This document shows positions 1-6,447 of a DNA stretch of 10,562 bases, one piece after another. This DNA comes from an uncultured Saprospiraceae bacterium (GTDB lineage: Bacteria; Bacteroidota; Bacteroidia; Chitinophagales; Saprospiraceae), in assembly GCA_937959375.1 (NCBI GenBank), contig CALGLS010000276.1, forward strand, positions 1 to 10,562, written 5' to 3'. Every line of letters begins with the position of its first letter. The first letter of the stretch is position 1. A program made the position numbers and the translations under genes. Under the pieces are notes generated by a model that saw only the letters and a program-made list of their open reading frames with translations, made no database searches and was not told where the DNA came from.

Positions 1-25
1 TAGAATCCGAGTCGTCCAAATCTCT

Positions 26-43
26 CAAGGTGCATCGCACCGA
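26..43. repeat. 18-base palindromic repeat, copy 1
   Basis: The 18 bases CAAGGTGCATCGCACCGA occur here and again, without a mismatch, at 79-96. The core is a dyad, GGTGC-ATC-GCACC, so each copy can form a 5-bp hairpin. It lies beyond the terminator of the giant minus-strand gene, in non-coding DNA. This is the form of a REP-like intergenic repeat; its genome-wide copy number cannot be seen here. Confidence 0.7.
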
Positions 44-78
44 CTCTGTTTGTAACAAAACAACTAGCAAGTATCCGG

Positions 79-96
79 CAAGGTGCATCGCACCGA
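79..96. repeat. 18-base palindromic repeat, copy 2
   Basis: Exact second copy of the repeat at 26-43, in the same orientation, with 53 bases from start to start. The bases between the copies are not repeated, so only the palindromic core is shared. Two exact 18-mers 53 bases apart are not expected by chance. Confidence 0.7.
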
Positions 97-127
97 TCCC
101 GTTCACTCCTCCCAACACACCATCCCT

Positions 128-165
128 AAAAAACAAAAAGCCGGCAACAATTGTTACCAGCTTTT
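128..165 (-). terminator. Rho-independent terminator of the giant surface protein gene
   Basis: Read on the minus strand, AAAAGC-t-GG-t-AACA pairs with TGTT-g-CC-g-GCTTTT, the two odd positions being U-G wobbles. The stem is followed by a U-rich run (complement of the A-rich 128-139). It begins about 33 bases past the stop codon at 198-200, the expected place for the terminator of the 198-4946 gene. Confidence 0.8.
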
Positions 166-197
166 CGCATTTCAAATTAACTAATTAATCTAAGAAA

Positions 198-3100
198 TCA
201 TTTTCGAACGACAAGTCCTTTCGCAATACGCTCACCATCAGCAGTAATCACTGTCACCACATAATGTCCCGTCTCGAAAGTAGACAAATCAAATTGCAAA
301 CGTTGATCCAATACTTCTGCAATTTGCTGTTGTATGATAACTTGACCAAACGAGTTTATAATCTGAACATCAACCGCCTTTCCGGCAAAAGCGTTTAGAT
401 TCACAAAAACATGATTCGTTGCAGGATTCGGAAACACATCAACTGATCCTGTTCCGATTGCAGTGGTCTGTCTGTCGTTTTCGTCCTCGCTATAAGTTGT
501 CGCTGAGTTATCTTCTCCTTTATCATCTTCATTAATAACGACAAGACCCGCGTTTCCATTTACATGAATCGTGTAGTCTTCCACTTCACCATATTGAAAA
601 GCATCACAGGCAGAAGGATAACCATTGTAACTCATACTCACTCGCATACGCGTATCACCATGCACGGCATCGTTAGGAGCTGAGATGGTTCCATAGCGCG
701 TATAGTAACCCGCCGTTTGAACTTCCAATTCGCCAGCGTCATCAAAGTCACCATCTTGATTCCAATCTACCCAAACGCTCCAGTACTCAGCATAAGCATT
801 TCCAGCGTAACCGGGCTTAAGTGTGATGGTTTGCGATTGTCCGCAACTTAGACCTGTACTCAAGTAAGTGAAATCAGCGTAGCCACCATTGTTGCCAGAG
901 TAGTTGTGTATGTTTCCAATAACCACTTTCTTAATCCACTCATAGTTCGTGTTACTACCTTCAGAATCACAATACACTAACGGACAAACCGCTTCGTAAG
1001 CTTTCTCTATAACATTAGACTCACCACTGTATTGGATACAGCCACTTTGTCGTGCACAACGTAAGTACCAAGTCGTTTCACTGATTGGTCCCGGATCATA
1101 AGAAGGACTATTACTACCAGCAATTTCCGTCCAGCCATTCATGTTGTAAGCAGTTGGAGGAGTAGAGGTAGTCGTGTTCATTAACCATACATATTCTATG
1201 GTACCAGAACCACCATTTGCGTCAGCTAAGCTAAGCATCTCCGCTGGATCGTTATCCGTTTCGCAAAGTGCTTCGTCGTCTCCAATTTCACCGCCATCGG
1301 TAATGTTATCACAAGCACTAATTTCAACGGTATAATCTTCTACTTCTCCTTCCGCAAAAACATCACAAGGATAAGCGTACTGTCCGAAGCGCATAGCTAT
1401 GCGCATTCTAGTAGTTCCTGTTGGGGCATCAGAAGGAACATTAATGCTGGTGTAAATGTCATAGTAAGAAGCACCATAATAAGCCGTTTCAGTAGCGACG
1501 TCAAATGTACCATCTTGATTGTAATCAATAAAAACCGTCCAGTATTCACCGTACACATCACCAGCAAAACCTGGCATTAATTCTAAACTATTCCAACCTG
1601 TTGCGAGTGGGATAGTGGTACCAGTAAAATCACCATAACCGCCGTTGTCACCTGAGGTGTAGTCATTGCCATTTACGGCTATGTTCTCAATCCATTCGTA
1701 TTGAGTTGATTCACCGTAAGATTCGCAGTAGTCTGTTCCGTTATCGCAACTTCCAATCGGATCATTGATGCTTACTTCTGCCTCACAAGTTCCAGTATTT
1801 CCACTTGGATCAACAGCTGTAAGTGTTACAGTATTTGGGCCTAGGTTATCACAAGTAAAATCAGTTTGACTCAATTCTAAAGTAAAGCCACAGGCATCAG
1901 ATGTACCATTGTCAATATCCATGGTGGTAATAGAAGCATTACCATTTTCGTCAAGATCAATACTTGTGTTTTGACAAAGTGCAATAGGTGCTTCTTCATC
2001 AACGTTTGTGCAAACTTGCGTTTCTGTTTCAACTTCACAAGTAACGATTCCTGCATCATAGGTAGTGATCGCTCGTGTTCTATTTTGAGTTCCTTCACCA
2101 CATTCGCCACTACAATCATCGAAGGCACTCCATGGCCCTGGATCACAGCTAGTAGAACCTTCAATAGAAGAAGTATTTTCGCAACAGGTATAACATTCTG
2201 CAGCACCAATTTCTGGTTGGAATGTTCCAGCAGGACAAGATGAACAAGCTGTAGTTCCTTCTGTTTCACTAAATGTTCCTGATGGACATAGGGCACATTC
2301 TGATTGCCCAGTCATACTGCTAAATGATCCAGGAGGACAAAGTTGTTGACTGATCCCATCTGGGCAGAAAGAGCCCGCAGGACATGGTTGGCAAGCGGTA
2401 GTAATCGTAGCGTCTCCTATTGTTTCTGTTATTGGAAAATAACCAGGGAGACAGTTACAAGTTGATTCGTCAAAATTGGTAATCGTAGTTGGTGCAAGTG
2501 GACAAGGATCAAAGCAGTCAGCGATTTGATCGCCATCTAAGTCAAAACCTTCATCAGTTTCACCATCACAGTTGTTGTCTTGACCATCGCAGATTTCAGG
2601 GTTGCCAGGGAAGTTGTTCCCATCCGCATCATCACAGTCACCTTCTAGGACTGATACACCATCCATGTCTTCATCTGTTTCACAGTTGCTAATCACTTCA
2701 GCTGGATTATCACAGCCAGTATCATTGCCAGCAATAAAAGAACCTATTGGAAGCGCTCCAGGGGTAGCAAGAAGTTCATAAACGCCACAGCAATCTGTTA
2801 GTTGTGGGTTGAAAGTTATGGATAATAGATTGTCAAGAGACATTATATTCGCTAGTCCATCCACGTTGGTTAATGCATCATTGAATTGGATGTCAATGCT
2901 AAATGCCTGCGTTAGGTTTATAAGTCCATCCACATTAGTCAATGACGGCATGTCTTCTATATCAATACTTCCAGCTGTAGTGAGGCCCTCTAGTCCATCT
3001 ATGGTTTCCATGTTGTCATTATTTGAAATAAATAATGTACCTACAGAAGTGAGACTTTCTAAACCTTCAAGATTAACAAGGAAATCATTATTCGTAATAC

Positions 3101-4946
3101 TGAAATTACTATTAATCATTTCTAAGCCCAGTCCTTGAAGACTTGTTAGATTAAGGGAATTAATATTAACAGATCCGGTAACCAATGTTATTCCTCCGAT
3201 TGGAGAAAGATCAGTAACTGTATTAGGACCATTATTTGTAATTACTAAATTACCGTCAATGGTAGTATAGCAACTTGGCCATGCATCTATGTCAGTTTGT
3301 TCTTCAAAAACAACGTTACCGACAAAGGTCAGACCAGAGAGTCCTTCATCAATTTCACCATCACAATTATTGTCTTGTCCATCGCAGATTTCAGGGTTGC
3401 CAGGGAAGTTGTTAGGATCAGTGTCGTCACAATCACCTTGACCAACTGTTACGCCATCTCCGTCATCATCTGGATCGGGTGCGCAAGCAGCATTTATTTC
3501 TACCTCAGAGTTACAATCTGTTGCGTTGTCAGCGATTGTAATGGTTCCAGAAATTGAAGTAGGGTTATTTAGTAAATCGTAGATTTCACAGCATTCAGAC
3601 AGTAATGGGTTGAGTGTTAAGTTGAGACCTATTCCAGTAATAGCACTACCTGCGATAGAGCTAATACTTTCAAGTCCGCTTATATCACTTAGTAAAGCAT
3701 TGTTTGTAACAATGAGATAGCCACCAACCGTATTTACATTGTTGAGGCCATCTAGGTTAGTTATGGCTGAGTTGCTAGCAATTAGAATGTCAAGACCAAT
3801 GCTGTTAAGGCTAGATAGTTCTGTGAAGTCTAAGTTTACTGAATTCTCAAGGATGAAGAATCCCTCTCCAATAGATGTTATGTTATCAAGTCCGATTAGA
3901 CTTATTGGAGTTGAGAAAAAATCAATTTGTAATGAACCTCCAATTGATGTTAAACCTGATAAAGGAGTTAGGTCGGTTATAGCACCAGAACCACCTTTTA
4001 TACCTATGTTTCCAGTAATGGAAGAATAGCAAGGTAGCCACTCATCAATTTCACTTTGAGTATTAAAAATTACACTTCCGGTGTAAACCTCACCAGAAAG
4101 CCCTTCATCAATTTCACCATCACAATTATTGTCTTGTCCATCGCAGATTTCAGGGTTGCCAGGAAAATTGTTAGGATCAGTGTCGTCACAATCACCTTGA
4201 CCAACTGTTACGCCATCTCCGTCATCATCTGGATCGGGAGAACAGACTGCAGCTATTTCTGCTTCGCTATTACAGTTGGTTAAATTACCATTTATATCAA
4301 TGGTTCCGGTAATCCCAGCGTTTGCTATTAAGTCCGAAACGCCGCAACATTCAGATAGTAATTCGTTGGTTGTAATTTGTAAACCTATTCCATTGTTATC
4401 ACTAGCTCCTATGGAGGTAACACCACTGAGTCCATCTATATTTTCTAGTAATGGATTCTGAGTAAGGGTGAGGCCACCACCTATGGTTGTTAGGTTAGTT
4501 AGGCCATCAACATTTACTAAACCTGGGTTTTGAGTAATTCCAACATCTCCATTTACCGTTGTAAGGCTTGAAAGTTCGCTAAAGTCAAGTTGTACAAAGT
4601 TAAAGGCAATAGCAAGATTTTGCCCAACAGTAGTAATGTTATGCAAACCATTTAAACTAATTGGAGTTGAAAATGCCGTTAATACCAGTAATCCGTCTAC
4701 CGAGGTAAGAGGAGATAAAGGAGTTAAGTCTGTAATGTCACCATTACCTCCAATAATTAAATTGCCAGGAAATACGGTACAACCACAGTTAGCAACTAGA
4801 TCATTAATTTCAGCTTGTGTAGAAATTGGTGCTTGTGCTTGGGCTCCCTGTTGCCAGAAAAAAGAAAGTAGGAACAGCGTTAAGATTGGGAGCCGGAGGA
4901 TAGAGCTGCACATAGTCAGCCCTTTAGAGGGTTTGATTTTTCTCAT
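198..4946 (-). CDS. Giant T9SS-secreted surface protein: LRR-like modules, MopE-type motifs, GEVED domains
   Basis: Secreted, probably surface-attached protein of 1582 residues. Domains in order: signal peptide (hydrophobic core about 16-31, cleavage near AQA at 35-37); three LRR-like modules of 200-225 residues (about 41-235, 283-489, 536-759), built of short 'L.GL..LT.IGG.L.I..N' repeats with a Cys-containing N-cap and a C-cap holding a CC pair; after each, a MopE-type motif (about 237-282, 490-535, 760-800) with DxDGDG, GDCDD, CDGQDNNCDG and DEG; a Cys-rich stalk with CPAGSF/CPSGTF repeats (about 849-923); a thrombospondin-1-like WSAFDDCSGECGEG segment (about 934-983); an HYR-like segment (about 985-1059); GEVED domains (about 1071-1211 and 1323-1466) flanking an Ig-like stretch; an acidic linker; and a T9SS type A domain (1502-1582, starting VDVFPNPATN). 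The start could instead be the ATG at 4911-4913 (residue 12), which also leaves a good signal peptide. Adhesion or matrix function is inferred; metal binding rests on motif resemblance. Confidence 0.93.
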   Translation of the reverse strand: MRKIKPSKGLTMCSSILRLPILTLFLLSFFWQQGAQAQAPISTQAEINDLVANCGCTVFPGNLIIGGNGDITDLTPLSPLTSVDGLLVLTAFSTPISLNGLHNITTVGQNLAIAFNFVQLDFSELSSLTTVNGDVGITQNPGLVNVDGLTNLTTIGGGLTLTQNPLLENIDGLSGVTSIGASDNNGIGLQITTNELLSECCGVSDLIANAGITGTIDINGNLTNCNSEAEIAAVCSPDPDDDGDGVTVGQGDCDDTDPNNFPGNPEICDGQDNNCDGEIDEGLSGEVYTGSVIFNTQSEIDEWLPCYSSITGNIGIKGGSGAITDLTPLSGLTSIGGSLQIDFFSTPISLIGLDNITSIGEGFFILENSVNLDFTELSSLNSIGLDILIASNSAITNLDGLNNVNTVGGYLIVTNNALLSDISGLESISSIAGSAITGIGLNLTLNPLLSECCEIYDLLNNPTSISGTITIADNATDCNSEVEINAACAPDPDDDGDGVTVGQGDCDDTDPNNFPGNPEICDGQDNNCDGEIDEGLSGLTFVGNVVFEEQTDIDAWPSCYTTIDGNLVITNNGPNTVTDLSPIGGITLVTGSVNINSLNLTSLQGLGLEMINSNFSITNNDFLVNLEGLESLTSVGTLFISNNDNMETIDGLEGLTTAGSIDIEDMPSLTNVDGLINLTQAFSIDIQFNDALTNVDGLANIMSLDNLLSITFNPQLTDCCGVYELLATPGALPIGSFIAGNDTGCDNPAEVISNCETDEDMDGVSVLEGDCDDADGNNFPGNPEICDGQDNNCDGETDEGFDLDGDQIADCFDPCPLAPTTITNFDESTCNCLPGYFPITETIGDATITTACQPCPAGSFCPDGISQQLCPPGSFSSMTGQSECALCPSGTFSETEGTTACSSCPAGTFQPEIGAAECYTCCENTSSIEGSTSCDPGPWSAFDDCSGECGEGTQNRTRAITTYDAGIVTCEVETETQVCTNVDEEAPIALCQNTSIDLDENGNASITTMDIDNGTSDACGFTLELSQTDFTCDNLGPNTVTLTAVDPSGNTGTCEAEVSINDPIGSCDNGTDYCESYGESTQYEWIENIAVNGNDYTSGDNGGYGDFTGTTIPLATGWNSLELMPGFAGDVYGEYWTVFIDYNQDGTFDVATETAYYGASYYDIYTSINVPSDAPTGTTRMRIAMRFGQYAYPCDVFAEGEVEDYTVEISACDNITDGGEIGDDEALCETDNDPAEMLSLADANGGSGTIEYVWLMNTTTSTPPTAYNMNGWTEIAGSNSPSYDPGPISETTWYLRCARQSGCIQYSGESNVIEKAYEAVCPLVYCDSEGSNTNYEWIKKVVIGNIHNYSGNNGGYADFTYLSTGLSCGQSQTITLKPGYAGNAYAEYWSVWVDWNQDGDFDDAGELEVQTAGYYTRYGTISAPNDAVHGDTRMRVSMSYNGYPSACDAFQYGEVEDYTIHVNGNAGLVVINEDDKGEDNSATTYSEDENDRQTTAIGTGSVDVFPNPATNHVFVNLNAFAGKAVDVQIINSFGQVIIQQQIAEVLDQRLQFDLSTFETGHYVVTVITADGERIAKGLVVRK
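2548..2668 (-). repeat. Intragenic repeat, diverged copy C (MopE-type motif 3)
   Basis: The third MopE-type motif (residues about 760-800) has changed spacing residues (DEDMDGVSVLEGDCDDADGN). Its right half keeps a long block, about 2584-2618, identical to copy B including the GGGAAGTT variant that separates B from A. C and B are offset by 795 bases (265 codons). Confidence 0.7.
3343..3479 (-). repeat. Intragenic near-identical repeat, copy B (MopE-type motif 2)
   Basis: This 137-base stretch encodes the second MopE-type motif (residues about 490-535). It matches 4102-4238 at all but two bases (GGGAAGTT here, GGAAAATT there), both silent. The offset is 759 bases, exactly 253 codons, so unequal recombination would stay in frame and remove or add one LRR-plus-motif module. 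The flanking LRR modules are far more diverged. Confidence 0.85.
4102..4238 (-). repeat. Intragenic near-identical repeat, copy A (MopE-type motif 1)
   Basis: Encodes the first MopE-type motif (residues about 237-282). It is the partner of 3343-3479, with two silent differences in 137 bases, in direct orientation. Confidence 0.85.
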
Positions 4947-4965
4947 TAGTAATGCGGATTAATTG

Positions 4966-4974
4966 GTTACAAAA
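4966..4974 (-). promoter_or_regulatory. Possible -7 element for the giant gene
   Basis: On the minus strand TACATTTTG resembles the Bacteroidota -7 consensus TAnnTTTG with one extra T. It sits about 20 bases before the ATG at 4946. No TTG-type -33 element is seen at the usual spacing, so support is weak. Confidence 0.25.
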
Positions 4975-5003
4975 TGTAAATTCCTATTTAGTTGCTTAGG
5001 TAG

Positions 5004-5021
5004 TCCAAGTACTCACTTGGA
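5004..5021. promoter_or_regulatory. Perfect dyad, possible operator
   Basis: TCCAAGT-ACTC-ACTTGGA is a perfect 7-bp inverted repeat with a 4-base loop, 58 bases upstream of the giant gene's start. On the plus strand it is followed by GTTTTT, but no plus-strand gene leads into it, so a terminator role is unlikely. An operator is possible but unproven. Confidence 0.3.
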
Positions 5022-5038
5022 GTTTTTAAACAGCTTCC

Positions 5039-5067
5039 AATAGACAGAATCTTGGGGGTAGTCTATT
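5039..5067. promoter_or_regulatory. Second dyad upstream of the giant gene
   Basis: AATAGAC (5039-5045) and GTCTATT (5061-5067) are exact inverted copies separated by 15 bases. It lies 17 bases from the dyad at 5004-5021. The spacing fits either a dimeric protein site or a weak hairpin; a 7-base match is only modest evidence. Confidence 0.2.
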
Positions 5068-5169
5068 TTACAGCAAAGCAACTAGCAAGAGACAAAGTCA
5101 TATACTAATTCGCTTTAATGTATAATCAGTTTAAGGGGACTTAAAATATTTTTGGGGAGTAAAAGTAGT

Positions 5170-5177
5170 TATGTTTG
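5170..5177 (+). promoter_or_regulatory. Candidate -7 promoter element (distal)
   Basis: TATGTTTG is a perfect match to the Bacteroidota -7 consensus TAnnTTTG. A TTTG at 5151-5154 could be the -33 box, but the 15-base gap is shorter than usual. It would give a leader of nearly 200 bases before the lipoprotein start at 5378. Confidence 0.3.
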
Positions 5178-5348
5178 AGAGTGAATCTACACATAAAAGA
5201 TGAGAATCCTGTATCTTAAAGATGAGAAATTAGATAATGTTTTATGTTGAGTAATGGTTTGATGATAAATGGTTTGTATAACGAGATGAATGAATTATAT
5301 AATAGGATGAATGCATGGTACAATCGAATATTTGCTTGAGATAAGTGT

Positions 5349-5356
5349 TATCTTTG
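5349..5356 (+). promoter_or_regulatory. Candidate -7 promoter element (proximal) of the envelope operon
   Basis: TATCTTTG matches TAnnTTTG exactly and is identical to the element at 7291-7298. Transcription would begin near 5362, leaving a short leader before the ATG at 5378. The -33 region is poor (TTTG at 5331-5334 is too close). If used, this promoter rules out the upstream GTG at 5345 as start codon. Confidence 0.35.
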
Positions 5357-5377
5357 ATTCAGAAAATTAAACTATCA

Positions 5378-5812
5378 ATGCTATCAAAAAATGTAATCGT
5401 TCTCTTGTTCGTTTTGATTTTTACTGCTTGTAAATCTGAAAAGGGTGTTTCCAAATTCGATTACACTAAAGACTTTGAAATAAAAAGTATTGTAAAAACG
5501 GTTGATCATTCTTCTTCATTACAAGACAGCAGTATTTGTAGGTCTTGGATGTTAAATGCTTCTGAGATTCGTAAACTTGTAAAAAGTTCAACTCCTATTA
5601 GTAGGCCAGAACAACATTATCATTATGACCACTTGCCATGTCAACTAAGCGGAAGGATTGTGCAGCATTCAAATGAGTTTACGATTGCCATTAATAGTGG
5701 CGCATGGTGGACGCTTAGTTCATCTGACAGTACGCTGATATTTGGGGTGGTTGATGCATCGCATTTTAAATATTTTCTTTCTGAACCTTTGAGAGATGAG
5801 GATAGGAATTGA
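5378..5812 (+). CDS. Small lipoprotein of unknown function
   Basis: I do not recognise the family. The 144-residue product begins MLSKNVIVLLFVLIFTAC, a lipoprotein signal peptide with lipobox FTAC and the lipidated Cys at residue 18. The mature part is soluble-looking and rich in Ser, His and Asp, with a striking HYHYDHLPC (residues 80-88) and a Trp pair (110-111); the His cluster beside Cys could bind metal, but that is inference. The frame stays open upstream to a GTG at 5345; I chose the ATG at 5378 because it puts the lipobox at the normal distance and clears a perfect -7 element at 5349-5356. The stop overlaps the next ATG as TGATG, suggesting an operon with the outer-membrane and phosphodiesterase-like genes downstream. 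Confidence 0.8.
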   Translation: MLSKNVIVLLFVLIFTACKSEKGVSKFDYTKDFEIKSIVKTVDHSSSLQDSSICRSWMLNASEIRKLVKSSTPISRPEQHYHYDHLPCQLSGRIVQHSNEFTIAINSGAWWTLSSSDSTLIFGVVDASHFKYFLSEPLRDEDRN

Positions 5813-5880
5813 TGAAAACGATTTTAAACAACTTCATTGGTCGAATAACGAGTATTGCTTTTAATCAAAATAAAGCGTGA
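5812..5880 (+). CDS. Possible 22-codon micro-ORF linking two genes
   Basis: The ATG at 5812-5814 shares one base with the stop of the upstream lipoprotein gene (TGATG), and the TGA at 5878-5880 overlaps the GTG start of the next gene (GTGA at 5877-5880). The peptide would be MKTILNNFIGRITSIAFNQN plus KA. It has no lipobox or clear transmembrane segment. It may exist only to carry ribosomes across the 65-base gap, or may be chance; the exact fit at both ends is the only argument that it is translated. Confidence 0.25.
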   Translation: MKTILNNFIGRITSIAFNQNKA

Positions 5881-6422
5881 GATTTTTTAAAGGATTAAAA
5901 AAAGAAAAAGTGAAATATATTTTCATCTTCATAGTTGTTTTAATTAGCTCACTCAACAACCAAGCAATATCACAATCAGATAGCACCAACACTGCTCGCA
6001 ATGCAGTTTACCTAGAAGCTGGTGGACTCGCCACTTACGGATCAATCAACTACGAGCGATTACTGCCCTTGAAAAATAAATGGAACCTAGCACTCAGAAT
6101 CGGATTTGGTTCTTATCGGCTAAAAGATTTCAATGACCAATTCAATCCTGATTTGATTATTCCAATTGCGATTTACGGATTATACGGCAAGCAACATAAA
6201 GTAGAATTTGGATTTGGACAAGCTATCACAAATATTGTTAGAGCAAACCCCTCCAATTTTCAAGTAGAACGCGAATCAAAATTAAGCGCCAACTTTACAA
6301 TTGGATACAGGTACCAGAATGTTGCAGGTGGTTTATTTATTCGAATCGCTTACTCACCGATTATTGAGTTTTATAAAAATTATCGACACTGGGGTGGGGT
6401 GTCAGTCGGATATGGCTTTTAA
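5877..6422 (+). CDS. Small outer-membrane beta-barrel protein
   Basis: 181 residues from the GTG at 5877, or 170 from the GTG at 5910; no ATG fits. A basic n-region (KGLKKEKVK) and hydrophobic core (about 14-26) form a signal peptide with likely cleavage after AIS at residue 32. The mature chain of about 149 residues alternates short amphipathic strands with turns (YLEAGG, YERLLPL, LALRIGFGSY, VEFGFG, ANFTIGYRY, GGLFIRIAY) and ends in an aromatic C-terminal strand, VSVGYGF, with terminal Phe, typical of proteins inserted by the BAM machinery. The size suits an eight-stranded barrel. Substrate or partner is unknown. It lies between two lipoprotein genes, so a structural or transport role in the outer membrane with them is possible but inferred. 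Confidence 0.75.
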   Translation: MRFFKGLKKEKVKYIFIFIVVLISSLNNQAISQSDSTNTARNAVYLEAGGLATYGSINYERLLPLKNKWNLALRIGFGSYRLKDFNDQFNPDLIIPIAIYGLYGKQHKVEFGFGQAITNIVRANPSNFQVERESKLSANFTIGYRYQNVAGGLFIRIAYSPIIEFYKNYRHWGGVSVGYGF

Positions 6423-6447
6423 AACTACTTTTTTAAATATGCGCTCC

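Larger units (their letters stand above)
4947..5377. other. Divergent intergenic region
   Basis: No convincing gene in these 431 bases; they separate the minus-strand giant gene from the plus-strand lipoprotein operon. They hold two dyads near the giant gene (5004-5021 and 5039-5067), two perfect TAnnTTTG elements facing the plus-strand operon (5170-5177 and 5349-5356), and short direct repeats (AAAGATGAGAA at 5196-5206 and 5218-5228; ATGGTTTG at 5254-5261 and 5269-5276). The right part is strongly AT-rich. Confidence 0.6.

Noticed and set aside
61..71. Shared 11-mer CAACTAGCAAG at 61-71 and 5079-5089, flanking the giant gene
   Set aside because: Eleven-base matches are expected several times by chance in a window of this size, and the flanks do not extend the match enough to suggest attachment sites or a transposed unit.
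1877..2296. Minus-strand 139-codon frame inside the giant gene
   Set aside because: It is an alternative frame of the Cys-rich to HYR-like region, whose in-frame translation has clear domains; the alternative product looks like low-complexity noise.
3297..3557. Plus-strand reading frame of 86 codons, similar to another at 4056-4283
   Set aside because: Both lie antisense to the giant gene, and their similarity only mirrors the near-identical MopE-motif DNA repeats; no signal or domain supports them.
5020..5030. Plus-strand terminator at the dyad followed by GTTTTT
   Set aside because: No plus-strand gene reads into it, and the stem is short; an operator or chance is as likely.
5345..5377. 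Upstream GTG start for the unknown lipoprotein
   Set aside because: It would place extra residues before an already complete lipoprotein signal and would overlap a perfect TATCTTTG -7 element.
6301..6447. Longer N-terminus for the GDPD-like protein
   Set aside because: That part overlaps the beta-barrel gene in another frame; the lipoprotein signal is complete from the ATG at 6448.
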